Below are positions 31,715-42,256 of a stretch of 64,000 nucleotides of DNA, one piece after another. The position numbers were made by a program, and so were the translations under genes. Source of the DNA: Chara braunii (lineage: Eukaryota > Streptophyta > Charophyceae > Charales > Characeae). The stretch covers positions 315,553 through 379,552 of the forward strand of contig BFEA01000452.1 in NCBI GenBank assembly GCA_003427395.1. Reading direction: 5' to 3'. Positions within the stretch are counted from its first letter, which is position 1. Each line of letters opens with the position of its first letter. Under the pieces are notes generated by a model. It was not told the DNA's origin. It saw nothing but the letters and a program-made list of their open reading frames with translations, and did not search any database.

Positions 31715-32898
31715 AAGTCTCTCAGAGTCAGTAAGCAGAGGTTCACCACTTGTCAAGTCCCGATTAAGTCCCAGCTCAGTTCCAGGAAGGGGCTAGAACA
31801 GTCCAAATCTTTGCCGGCCATGGTAAGGCACAACAGGACCGATGACACAAGCCATTGGGAGGTACCCGCATGCATAGAAGGGAAGCCGCAGTCGGGAACC
31901 TCATCTTTTTCGATTGAGACTGTTGTTGCTGAAGATATTGTGAGATCAAGCTCTGGACGCATTAACACTACACAGTGAGAAAAATAGACGATAGCGAGGG
32001 CGCCACAGCTGGAGGAGAGGGCGAAGCTTGTTGATGTTGTCAGCAAAGGGAGTAGCTGTAGAGAAAGTGAGCAAACACATTTAGAGAGAGATCACAAGAC
32101 CTGACGGTAGAACACAAAGACATAGAGAGAGAGAGAGAGAGAGAGAGAGTACGAGAGACTTATCTGTTTGTTAATGTTGTCGGCGGCCATGGCCATCATG
32201 TGGATTTTGAGTGTGGCACATGCCTAAAAGCTGGACCAGACCTTGACGTGGGTGGTTCAGCTACGCGTTTATTTACCTCTATACCTCTAAAGCGTAAAGG
32301 GGGCCCCCACTAACACCCCTGGCAGGCCCAGGAGAAGCCGAGGGCAAGCGGTACTGTAGGGGGACCGCCAACATAGTTTTTTTGCCCTGCATGGCCGCGC
32401 TTCAGGAAAGTCGTTCATCATCACGAAGCTGATGCCAGAGACAGAGGTGCAGACCAGTACCCGCAAGCACGTGAGAGAGAGATGGAGCACTTCATCACAC
32501 TGCACCAACCTCGCAATGTCATTTTTGGGTGTGTGAGTTTTCACCACAACAACACCTGTTCTACCCCAAATGAGTAGATCCAAAGTTGGGTCTGTATTTC
32601 AGGAGTTTGTGGCTGCATTTCACAGTGGCCGTTTGAACTCGTACAACTAGGGTCGAGATAACGGGTCCATCTTAAGGGGAAGAGTACGTAAGGGGGAAAG
32701 AGGGGAGGACGATAGTGACAAGTTGCAAACAGACAGTGGCAGAAACAAGGGGATTGATGTGAATATGCAAGAATGTAGGGGTGGTTATGGGACTAGGCAG
32801 GGCAACAGAAGAACTATGGAGAATTGATGCCACCACAGCATGGAGTGCGACAACGTTTCAGCAGCAGGAGAATTGTTGCTTACAGAGGGAGTCGCTTC
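31715..32898. other. Anonymous spacer between elements B and D
   Basis: No supported gene. Contains a (GA)n tract at 32121-32149. At 32300-32340 and 32590-32650 (minus strand) it has pieces similar to the SINE-like sequences at 15740-15790 and 11690-11750. The 94-codon frame at 31694-31978 starts inside the LTR and has no recognisable motif. Confidence 0.5.
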
Positions 32899-33958
32899 TG
32901 TGAGGAATGAGCCCTCAAGGGGCCCTATCAGACATTGCATGTTCAGGGCTAAGGCCCCAGCAAGCCAAGTGCCCGACCTAAGTGAAGGCGGGCCTGAATA
33001 TTCGTCACAGGCCAAAATGTGACAATTCCATATGTGGGTATTCAGGCTCCTGCAGCGCGTTAGTTGGTTGAATGAACGCGCGAGCCTCACTAAGCTGCGT
33101 CGTACAGTTGGCCCAGGCCACGAAAGTTGCGCCTGGGCACATACACACAAAGCAGGGCCGATACATTGAGAAGCAGGTCGTTGGCCTTGGGAAAAGCAGT
33201 ACTGCCAACGCATCTACTTGGGGGCCCTGCGCAGATACAGCAAACAGCCAGGCCGTGCCCAACTGAAAAGGGCCCAGGCCCTCAACTGTAAGTTCCAAGC
33301 CTGGGCACAGGGTCTGAGGCCCAACCGGAAGCTACTGGAAGCTTCCAGCCAGGCCAGACGCAGCATCAAGGCAGCCCAGGTCAGGCATTCTGGCCAGCGC
33401 TGGCAGGCAATGCGGAAGTGCTGCTGCACTCTCGCTTGATGTTGCGCTGCTGCCAAGGGCGCTGACAGGGCGCGAGAGGTGAGGTGGGGCGCTGCAGGGC
33501 AGCAGGGCGCAGGCGGCCATAGCCGGGCTGCTGGGCGCCAGGGGGTACAGCGCATGATCGGGTGGTCTTCAGGGAAGGAGGCGCTGTGTGGGGTAATCAA
33601 GGTCTGATTGAGGGTGACGAGATACGTACCTGGTACATGAAGAGAGGTCGGCGATGGTGTTGGCAGTCATGTACATTGGTCTTCGAGAGTCGAAGTGATC
33701 CTGTTGCGTGAACCGGCTGTAGGTAGGCTAGTCAGGTAGAGTAGGCTGGGCGCCGAGCGCCAGACATCAGAGAGCGACTTTGGATACTGTGTTGGTGTAA
33801 CCTACGGGCTTGGACATTGGCTCATTACTTCATTGTATTGCTCTAAACGGATGGTTTTCTCGGTGCATTTGTACTCTCTGCTTGGGACACGACTACTTGT
33901 TCAGCTGTGTGATTTCGCAACTTGGTTTTATGTATATCGCTCACAGTCATTTCCTTGA
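32899..33958 (+). mobile_element. Element D 5' LTR
   Basis: Starts TGTGAGGAATGAGCCC and ends near TCATTTCCTTGA before the primer-binding site. The GCCCG(A/C)CCTAAGTGAAGGCGGGC hairpin seen in C is at about 32971-32994. Confidence 0.9.
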
Positions 33959-33960
33959 AA

Positions 33961-33977
33961 TTTGGTACCGGAGCTGG
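33961..33977 (+). other. Element D primer-binding site
   Basis: TTTGGTACCGGAGCTGG, one further change (T to C) from the site of C and B; still matches 10 of 12 bases of the standard initiator-Met tRNA complement. Confidence 0.8.
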
Positions 33978-35253
33978 TTGATGATCGCCGCTTACCTGGC
34001 ACCGGCGACATTGTGACTTGGTGCGCTGACGATGCTTCATGTGCAGTGAGGATACTTTGCACTGGTTGATTAGCAGGGCCTAGGTGGAGAGGCCGGCCGC
34101 TGGAAGGCTGTGGCAACAGCGTGGTAGCTGTGGGGACAGCGGGTGTATGCATGATGATGAGAGTATGCTGACGTGGCATTTTGGCTGAGGTGGCACTGCA
34201 TTGCGTTGTGGGTGGTACCGAGGCTATAGACCGGTCATCGAAATGCACGTCGACCCAATTGGTGAGAAATCTGTGGTTGGGGGCAGCTATCTCCAGGTAC
34301 GTTTTCCCATTCCTTATATACCCTCTCAATCTCTTCTTACCGTGAGGAAGTGAGTCGAACTTGAGTGTCCTCTCTTTGGTGAGGAGTCGTGTGCGCTCTA
34401 TCTTGAGAGACAACATTCTTCCCGGTGGCGCATGTGGCAGGAGAGGGCGGTGCCTCTGAAGGGCCCTGGTCGAAGCACGGGTCACGGTCACCATGCCAAC
34501 CCATGGGTATTAGTACACACAGGCCATGCTGCTTTGTCCATCGAGGCTCTTTCCTGCGCTGATAGAAGGGGTGTGCGCACTGACCAGCCCTATTGAGACG
34601 CTCCCAAACCGTCTATAAACATTTCTGGTTGGGGTCTGAACTGTCCACTGGCTGTGATCGTCGACCTGATTGTGACGTTAAAGAATTCCTGAGGACTCCA
34701 GGGGCTGTCCTTAAATTGCCTCTTGATCAGCCAGATCAGTCAGACGTAAGGCTCATTGCACGCGAGGGTAAACAAAGGGCAGGCTGGTTATAAGCATACT
34801 TCTTGGGCATAGGGGTGGGCCGTGGTTGCACTCCTTAGACACCGCAGCTTGATGATGCTCACAGGTACGTTGGATACAGGGGAAGGGGATTCCAATTGTG
34901 AACTCAACTGAACACCACTACCATTTCCATTGTGCATACATCTGCTCACATAAGTTTTATTTTGACTCGTTAGTTGACCGACTGCTGACACCTAACAAAC
35001 AGAGTAGGACTGTAATCTACCATAGGCAATTCTTCTCGAATCTTCTGTGCAGAACTAATCATGATAGACTTAGACAATGTGTACAGTTTGTGTAGGTTCT
35101 GTTGATGCCGCTTGAATAGTAGTCTAGGTAACTCGTCGGACATTTATTTATTTATTTATTTATTTTTGTATCCGGTCAGACGCATGCTGCGTTAGGTTCC
35201 AAAGAGGACATTAGTGCAGATAGTGTCTGCCTAGCCCATGAGCGAATCAGACA
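33978..35253 (+). other. Element D leader
   Basis: Non-coding. It carries GCTGACGTGGCATTTTGG and GCTGAGGTGGCACTGCATTG (about 34168-34203), TCTCCAGGTACGTTTT (about 34290-34305, splice-donor-like and conserved in C) and a (TTTA)n run at 35143-35165. The leader aligns with that of element C. Confidence 0.7.
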
Positions 35254-36811
35254 GTGGGGAGGAGAGATCTGACAATAGGAGGCAAACACGACAAGATACC
35301 GCTAGGATACCTGCTACCAGGAGATGAGAAAAGGCTTAGGGCCGAGACAAGGGCCCGCAATCTAGAGACTGCGAGATCAGCAGCAGCAGCGGCTGAACGT
35401 GCATTAGCAGCAGCAGCAGCTAGTGCTGTAGCTATGGCTACGTCAGCAGCAACTTCTGCTGCAAACTCAACTGGTCAAGTGATGGGCATGCCAACCAGTT
35501 CACAGTCCACCTCCAGTACGTCAGGGGCTGGCACTAGTCAGATGGCGGCCTGTTCAGCTCGCCGCCTCCACGCACTCGGGAGCAGATGGAGCTCCAGCAA
35601 GTCGAAAGGATCCGCTTGAAGCTAGAGGAGGAACTCAGGCAGGCTACTAAAAGAGAGAAAGAGATTAAACATAGGAGTGTCAGACTAGAGGGTAGAGAGG
35701 CAGACAAGGCTGCGCTAGAGGAGTTAGATGACTCGACCCTTAGCAACAATGAAAAGATTCTGAAGGCGAGCATCCTGTCCATACATGCATACATGGACAG
35801 TAAACTGGATACAATCCAGGACACCTTGGACCAGATCCTGAATGCTATGCACAAACCAAGAATCAGGCCAGCAGTCTTGCCGTCGCTGCCATTCTCAGCG
35901 ACGACAGGCCCCTATTCTGCTCAGTCTGGACCACAACCAAGTGGTACATCAGCAGCAGCATTATCTCAAACTGTTGCTTCTTCATCTTCCGGTCCAGCGA
36001 CTGGTGCTACACCACAGTCGCCACCTGTCTCGCCAGCGGGACAGCAATTTCCTTGGTATCCCAAGACCCCTCTGAAACCACCTCTAACCTTCTCGGGAGA
36101 AGGATGAAGCCCTCGACACGTGGTTGAGAACGGTTCCAGTCTGGCCGAGGGCAAAGAGGACATTGGTAGAAGAGGAAGTGGTAACTGTTGCATCCTACTT
36201 AGGGTTCAGCAGCTTGCTGGCTAAATGGATTGGTTGCTTCAAAGGGTTTCAACAAGAACATGGGTGATTGGGCGCAGACCCACACCCTAGAAAGCTTTAT
36301 GGAGTTAGTGGAAGCGCATTGGCACAACCCTCAGCAGGCACAGATTGCCACTGATGGGCTACTGAAACTTGATGCTGGGAAGTACAAGTCAGTGCGAGAG
36401 CTTACCACTACCGTAGAGCGTTGGCACAACCCTCAGCAGGCACAGATTGCCACTGATGGGCTACCGAAACTTGATGCTGGGAAGTACAAGTCAGTGCGAG
36501 AGCTTACCACTACCGTAGAGCGTCTGATCATTGTCCCAGGAGTGGAGTACACTCCACAAGTCTTATTGACCACTTTTCTTAAATGTCTTCCCACAGACAT
36601 CAAGAACTTATTACCCATCGAGGCTCGCAGAGAGTATCCCACATTTGAGACATTCAGCAAGAAGGCTCTAGACTTAGAGGCTACGAACGGGAGAAAGAAA
36701 AAGACTCCACAAGAGTGGAAGAAGAAGGGTAGTCGCTTGATGATGGTTGATTCCGATGGGAATCAAACTGAGATCGATATGTTTTTGAGCTTGTGGAGGG
36801 AACAGAGTTAG
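35254..36811 (+). pseudogene. Element D gag (capsid part)
   Basis: The gag coding sequence lies in three frames. 35254-35619 has an Ala-rich helical region followed by Ser/Thr. 35586-36107 has a charged coiled-coil-like helix (LEEELRQATKREKEIKHR), HAYMDSKLDTIQDTLDQIL and a Pro/Ser/Gln-rich linker ending TFSGEG. 36230-36811 is the capsid core (FNKNMGDWAQTHTLESFMEL to FSKKALDLEATNG). The last part contains a 34-residue stretch twice in tandem. Frame changes near 35600 and between 36107 and 36230 break the protein. In an intact element this forms the particle that packages element RNA. Confidence 0.82.
36319..36522 (+). repeat. In-frame 102-bp tandem duplication in D gag
   Basis: Two adjacent 102-bp units (36319-36420 and 36421-36522), each encoding 34 residues starting WHNPQQAQIATDG and ending TTTVER, differ at a single base (CTACTG versus CTACCG, Leu to Pro). 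Near identity implies the duplication is recent relative to the LTR divergence of the element, or was made by template slippage during its last reverse transcription. Confidence 0.95.
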
Positions 36812-37131
36812 ACGGCGAGGAGAGTGCTGAGGGTAGCAGCCTCGCCGCAGTAGTGAAGACTAAGGCAGGAGGCTGCAGGAAGGGCGGTCAACAAAGGGGT
36901 CAGGGGCAAGCCGCCAACCTAAACAAAATAGCTGCTTGGGTTAGAGCAGGCTTGGATCAAGAAGTGTGGCGAGAGCGTTGGTCGCGTGGTGCTTGCATAA
37001 ACTGCGGCGAGTACGGCCATACACAGTTTAAATGTAAGAACTCGAAGGTCTCGCAGAAGATCCCTCCTAAGGGTGGGTTTCCGTCTTCTCACTCTGGGGC
37101 CTCTACGAGCTCCAGCTCGGGAAACATTTAG
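36793..37131 (+). CDS. Element D gag nucleocapsid: CCHC zinc knuckle
   Basis: The 112-codon frame contains CINCGEYGHTQFKC, a complete C-x2-C-x4-H-x4-C zinc knuckle of the type that binds retroelement RNA. A Gly/Gln/Lys-rich basic region precedes it (about residues 25-45) and a Ser-rich tail follows. It overlaps the end of the capsid frame by 19 bases in another frame, so the junction is a frameshift lesion. It ends at TAG 37129-37131, just before the protease region. Confidence 0.85.
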   Translation: MEGTELDGEESAEGSSLAAVVKTKAGGCRKGGQQRGQGQAANLNKIAAWVRAGLDQEVWRERWSRGACINCGEYGHTQFKCKNSKVSQKIPPKGGFPSSHSGASTSSSSGNI

Positions 37132-37199
37132 GGCCGGTAGAAGACGTAGCTGCTTCTACTCTCGTTGAATCGGGTGATGTACCCTCCCCGGTTCAAGAG

Positions 37200-37590
37200 T
37201 TGGCCAAAGCTATCGACTCCTTGGTCACCCCGCAGACGCATCCGGACCCAACTATAAGTTGTACGTTAGAGGACCTTCAAGGTGAGTGGTCGGCAAGGGA
37301 CCCTCATGAGTCCTGGGTGGCACTGAGTAGAGGTCCTAGAGGGGAGCACTTCGTTGTGGAAGTTGGTGTGGGTCGTCGCAAGTGTGGCGCCTTCGTAGAC
37401 ATTGGCTCCACGCGAAACTTCATAAGTCACGACTGCGTTGACAAACTGTGCCTATGGGACCGGGTACAGCGCCTTAGTAGACCAGTAGCATCTCCTTTGG
37501 CCAACAAAGAGCGCATGATGGTGGAGGACTACGTTAAAGATGTAGTCTGCACGTTTTCCAATCCAGATGAGCGACGAGTTGCCCTTTGAC
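37200..37590 (+). pseudogene. Element D aspartic protease
   Basis: The frame encodes a linker (AKAIDSLVTPQTHPDP) and then a retropepsin-like domain with HFVVEVGVGRRKCGAFVDIG and STRNFISHDCVDKL. The active-site triad is Asp-Ile-Gly followed by Ser. This variant of Asp-Ser/Thr-Gly is shared with C, so it may be ancestral in the group rather than a lesion. The domain shifts frame near 37567, where the flap-side FDMLLGMYYLE motif appears in the frame of reverse transcriptase. Confidence 0.8.
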
Positions 37591-38529
37591 ATGTTATTGG
37601 GCATGTACTACCTCGAGGTTGCCAAGCCCCAGTTTGATTGGGACAAGAAGGTGTTGAAGCACGAGTTGCCTAGTAGGAGAACCGTGAGACTGGCCAAGTA
37701 CAAAGCCAGCAGGTTAGTAAACTCGTATGGGTGCTTATGCGCATCTACCTTCAATAATTATTATAAACAGAACCAAGAGGAAGGAATGTACTTAGTCTAT
37801 GTCTCTGCAAAAGGGGAGGCCGTTAAACCCCCCCCAGAGATAGAGACCATCGTCGCTAAGTACCTTGATCTGTTCGAGGAGCCCTCAGGAGTCCTAGACA
37901 GGGAGATTGTCCATGCCATAAAGATAATCCCCGGTAGTAAAACACCTAAGGGAAGAATCTATAGGATGGCTCCAGCCGAGTTGGACAAACTTCCGCGACA
38001 ATTGAAAGAGCTCACGGAGAAGGGTTGGAATCGGCCTAGCACTTCCCCCTTTGGCTCACCAGTATTGTTTGTTCCAAAGAAAGGGGGAACACTAAGGATG
38101 TGCATTGATTATAGAGGCCTCAATGCCATCACCGTTAAGAACGCAGAGCCTCTACCACGCATCGACGACCTATTGGATCGGGTGCAGGGGTGTAAGTACT
38201 ATACAAAGATGGACTTAAAATCCGGCTACCATCAGATTGCCATTAGACCAGAGGACCAGCACAAAACTGCATTTCAGATCAGGTACGGTCTGTACGAGTT
38301 TGTAGTGATGCCCTTTGGCCTTTGCAATGCGCCGGGTACATTCCAGCACGCCATCAATAGGATCTTCCATGACTACTTGGACAAGTTCGTTGTCGTGTAC
38401 CTCGACCACATACTTATCTTTAGTAGAACTGTCGAGGAACATGCTCAGCATGTAGACGAAGTACTTTCACTCCTCCGGCAGCACAAGTATAAGATAAACG
38501 CACAGAAATGCGTGTTCAGTCGCACTTGA
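37567..38529 (+). pseudogene. Element D reverse transcriptase, active site mutated
   Basis: A 320-codon frame covers the end of protease (FDMLLGMYYLE), the linker and the polymerase. Motifs seen: [44 protein letters not shown] (first catalytic Asp), VMPFGLCNAPGTFQ and VVYLDHILIFSRT. The last should be YLDD: the second Asp codon (38407-38409) is CAC for His, a single-base change that would abolish polymerase activity. The frame ends in a TGA at 38527-38529, in the middle of the VFSRT...YLGH connection, so RNase H is separated by a premature stop. Confidence 0.92.
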
Positions 38530-39108
38530 ATCTTGTACTTGGGTCATGAAGTATCCGCGGACGGGATTAGGCCCGAAGATGCGAAGGTGGCTAGCATTAG
38601 GGACTGGCCACGACCCCAGTCTGTGACTGAGGTCAAATCATTCTTGGGAATGTGTGGTTATTACCACAACTTCGCGAAGAACTATAGCACGATCGCAACT
38701 CCCTTGACTTATCTAACTCGACTTGACACACCATGGGACTGGACCGACGAGTGTGAGGCAGCTTTCAAACGGTCGAAGCATGCTCTCACACACCATGAGG
38801 TTCTCATGGTACCCGATTCGCAAAGGCCATTTGTTGTAACCATTGATGCAAGCCAATACAGCATTGGCGCAGTGCTGGCTCAGCAAGACGGGAAGAAGTT
38901 GAGACCGGTCGAGTACATGAGCAAAAAGATGTCGTCAAAGAAGTTGGCAAAGTCCACCTACGAGAGGGAACTCTATGCTCTCTACAAGGCACTTGTCCAC
39001 TGGAGGCACTATTTGTTAGGGAGGTTCTTTTATTTGAGAACTGACCACCAGACCCTCAAGTGGATCAAGACGCAACCGGTTCTTTCCAATGCACTAACGC
39101 TGGATTGA
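38530..39108 (+). pseudogene. Element D RNase H
   Basis: In the same frame as reverse transcriptase after the stop: the connection region (LYLGHEVSADGIRPED, VKSFLGMCGYYHNFAKNYS), then RNase H with VTIDASQYSIGAVLAQQ (first Asp), YERELYALYKAL (Glu) and LRTDHQTLKWI (second Asp). It ends at a TGA (39106-39108) within the conserved WIEVIDQYDF region because of a one-base shift; the sense continues in another frame at 39109. Confidence 0.88.
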
Positions 39109-40280
39109 AGTCATAGATCAGTATGACTTCAAACTAGACTATATGAAGGGAGAGTACAACAAGGTTGCACATGCGTTGTCTAGAAGGGCAGATTTCCTTG
39201 GTGCGCTGATTTCTGAGTTTGGTCTATCTGAGGACGTAACTCGATCTTTGGAGGAAGCCTACAAAGAAGATCCCATCACGATGGACATCATCAACAAACT
39301 ACAGGCTAAAGACAAGGCCACCACTGATGAGTTTGTGATGGTGGATGGGTTGCTCTTTCTTGAGAAGGCAGGGTTTAAGAGATTAGTTGTTCCATCTAGG
39401 GAAGATTTGCGTAAGTTGTTTTTAGGAGAATGGCCTGACGCAACGGGACATCCCGGCTATAAGAAGACTAGTGCTAACTTAGTACAACGATTTTGGTGGC
39501 CTAATATGTTGGACGATGTAAAGAAGCACGTACAGACCTGTCAGGTCTGTCATCGGGACAAGCCGCGGACTCAAGCTCCGCTTGGGTTACTCGAGCCTCT
39601 ACCCATGCTGGCCCAGGGCAGAGTATCTCCATGGACTTCATGAATACTCTCGTGACTAGCAAGAATGGCAAGAGGCACATCTTCGTCATAGTGGATAGGT
39701 TCACTAAGGACGCTAGATTAATCGCCATGCCAAAGACTGCCAGGACTGAGCACGTCATCAAGTTGTTCATGGACAACTGGGTGCGTGACTTTGGACTCGG
39801 AAAGACGATCGTTAGTGACAGAGATGTGAGATTCACAAGCGAGATGTGGAAGAAGGCCGCTGAACAGATGGGCAGCCAGCTTCAAATGACTTCTGCGAAT
39901 CATCCCGTAGCAAATGGGCAGGCTTAACAGATGAACCGAGTGGTGCAGCATCTGCTGAGGCATTACATCAAGCCCAGCCTCGATGATTGGGATGAGAAAT
40001 TACCTCTCATCGCCAACCTGTACAATAAACGCTGTACACAGCACCAACGGCGTCAAGCCTAATCAACTGCATCTAGGGTGGAAGCCTAGATCTGCTCTAG
40101 ACTTCCTCCTGCCTGAAAACCGAATTGCTGCAACCCCTGGAACCATTGAATTTGGTGTCCAGTATGAGAAACTGTTGCAGCAGACTGTCAAACACATCAA
40201 GAGATCTCAAGAAGTCATGATTGCTTCTGAGAACAAACGTCGCCGACAGTCCACATTTCAGGTAGGGGAATGTGTCTAGG
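39109..40280 (+). pseudogene. Element D integrase with catalytic Glu replaced by a stop
   Basis: 39143-39643 carries the tail of RNase H (NKVAHALSRR) and the zinc domain: GHPGYKK, FWWPNM and TCQVCHRDK supply one His and both Cys. The position of the first His of the HHCC site reads Pro (EWPDATGH). A frameshift near 39630 leads to 39631-39927 with MDFMNTL (first Asp), IVSDRDVRFTSEMW (second Asp) and HPVANGQA followed by TAA (39925-39927). That TAA occupies the codon of the catalytic Glu (GQTE in A, B and E). After another shift, 39983-40279 reads CTINAVHSTNGVKPNQLHLG through KRRRQSTFQVGECV. Confidence 0.9.
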
Positions 40281-40732
40281 TTAAAGCTAATGAGTTGGGA
40301 CAGGAGTTCGGCATCTCTAGGCAACTAATGCCTCGGTCTTTCGGTCCCTGGGAAGTCCTGGACATTGTGGGGAATGATTTGGATGGTCCCTCTCATACGT
40401 CATTCGTATCCCTGGTCACTTACGCACGTACCCTGTTTTTCACGCCTCCACGCTTGCACCTTTCACTGAGACAGCACAGTTCCCATCACCGAGATCTATG
40501 CTGCCCCCAACCATGGACGGCCACGTGGACGTCGACGACATTTTGGATCACAGAGATACGCCTGTTCCCAAGCCAACTGGCAGGGGAAGACCTCCAAAAC
40601 CTGCAAGGGAGTACAGAGTTCATTTCAGGCATCATACGCTCCTCAGATCGTGGCAGATTATGAGAAGAGACTAAAGGGGAAGGCTCCAGCATGTCGCATC
40701 TCAGCGGACTTTCGAAGCTAAGGGGGATGGAA
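40281..40732 (+). pseudogene. Element D Pol C-terminal domain and polypurine tract
   Basis: After a stop, the frame at 40295 gives GISRQLMPRSFGPWEVLDIVGNDLDGPS, the GPF/Y-type module. Shifted frames then carry YPVFHASTL-like and PPTMDGHVDVDDILDHRD-like stretches. An AAGGGGGATGGAA tract at 40720-40732 abuts the 3' LTR, identical to that of element C. Confidence 0.78.
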
Positions 40733-41605
40733 TGTGAGGAATGAGCCCTCAAGGGGCCCTATCAGACATTGTATGTTCTGGGCCAAGGCCCCAGCAAGCC
40801 AAGTGCCCGCCCTAAGTGAAGGCGGGCCTGAATATTCGTCACAGGCCAAAATTCGACATTTTCCTTAAGTGGGTATTCAGGCTCCTTCAGCACGTTAGTT
40901 AGTTGAATGAACGCGCGAGCCTCACTACGCTGCGTCGTACAGTTGGCCCAGGCCACGAAAGTTGCGCCTGGGCACATACACAAAGCAGGGCCGATACATT
41001 GAGAACCAGGCCGTCGGTCTCGGGAAAAGCAGTACTGCCGACGCATCTACCTGGGGGCCCTGTGCAGATACAGCAAACAGCCAGGCCGTGCCCAACTGAA
41101 AAGGGCCCAGGCCCTCAACTGTAAGTTTCGGGCCTGGGCACAGGGTCTGAGGCCCAACCGTAAGCTACTGGAAGCTTCCAGCCAGGCCAGACGCAGCATC
41201 AACCACGCTGCCACGTCCATAAAGGAAGTAAGGCAGCCCAGGCCAGGCATTCTGGCCAGCACTGGCAATGCGAAGTGCTGCTGCGCTCTCGCTTGAAGCT
41301 GCGCTGCTGCCAAGGGCGCTGACGGGGCGCGAGAGGTGAGGTGGGGCGCTGCAGGACAGCGAGGCGCAGGCGACCATAGCCGGGCTGCTGGGCGCCAGGG
41401 GGTACAGCAGATGATCGGGTGGTCTTCAGGGAAGGAGGCACTGCGTGGGGTAATCAAGGTCTTGTTGAGGGTGACGAGATACGTACCTGGTACATTAAGA
41501 GAGGTCGGCGATGGTGTTGACAGTCATGTACATTGGTCTTCGAGAGTCGAAGTGATCCTGTTGCATGAACCGGCTGTAGGTAGGCTAGTCAGGTAGAGTA
41601 GGCTG
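40733..41605 (+). mobile_element. Element D 3' LTR, truncated
   Basis: Begins TGTGAGGAATGAGCCC and follows the 5' LTR to AGGTAGAGTAGGCTG, where similarity stops at 41605. About 190 bp of the 3' end is missing. Relative to the 5' LTR it has an extra stretch of about 29 bases (41201-41230). Confidence 0.88.
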
Positions 41606-42225
41606 CTCCTTTTATCATTCACTTCTGGGCCTTTCTTTTCTCTGTTCTTTCTTTTGTCTCCTCCTTTTCTTGTTAACTTCAGGGCCCTTCTTTTCATTGT
41701 TTCTTTTTCCTTTTCTCAGGGCATATGAAATTTTTCATCTGATCAGTAGATGCAATCACCATCAAATACACCCAGCAGAGTCGCAGTGTGAGACTGCTCT
41801 TACTTTCTTTTTCCGTTTCTTCTCTGTTCACTTCTAATCAAGCAAAACCAGAGAATATATGCAGCCAAACCATTTTCAATTACCACTTTTTACAATCAAC
41901 ACTGGTTGAACCCAGCTGCAAGCAGAATTTTTCACTTATGGCAACCCTTTTTCCTTCATCTGTTCTTGCTGCTAGGCAAGCGCAGTGCATGAGGAAAACA
42001 TGAAAGGGGCAATGAGCTAGGTAGTTTTTTCCTGCCTGGCCAGGTAACCGGGCAAGTCACCCAGCGGGTTATGTCGTCCTGGGTCTATTACCCAGGCAAG
42101 AGAAAAAGTGTGTTCTTCTTCTTTTCTTTTCTTTTTTTGAGGCGGGGTACTTCCATGCATTTGCAGAGGAGCCCAAATAGGGGTCCTTTCCTTTTTTCCA
42201 GAGTTGGCTGTCAGGAGAAGAAGAA

Positions 42226-42256
<31 letters not shown>

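Larger units (their letters stand above)
32899..41605 (+). mobile_element. Element D: Ty3/gypsy retrotransposon, 3' LTR truncated
   Basis: 5' LTR 32899-33958, primer-binding site, leader, gag, zinc knuckle, protease, reverse transcriptase, RNase H, integrase, polypurine tract and a 3' LTR that breaks off at 41605 (about 870 of 1060 bp). It belongs to the same group as C but keeps all domains. LTRs differ at about 6% in the part compared by eye, so it is older than C. Frameshifts, stops and two active-site changes make it inactive. Because the right end is lost, no target duplication can be checked. Confidence 0.9.
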
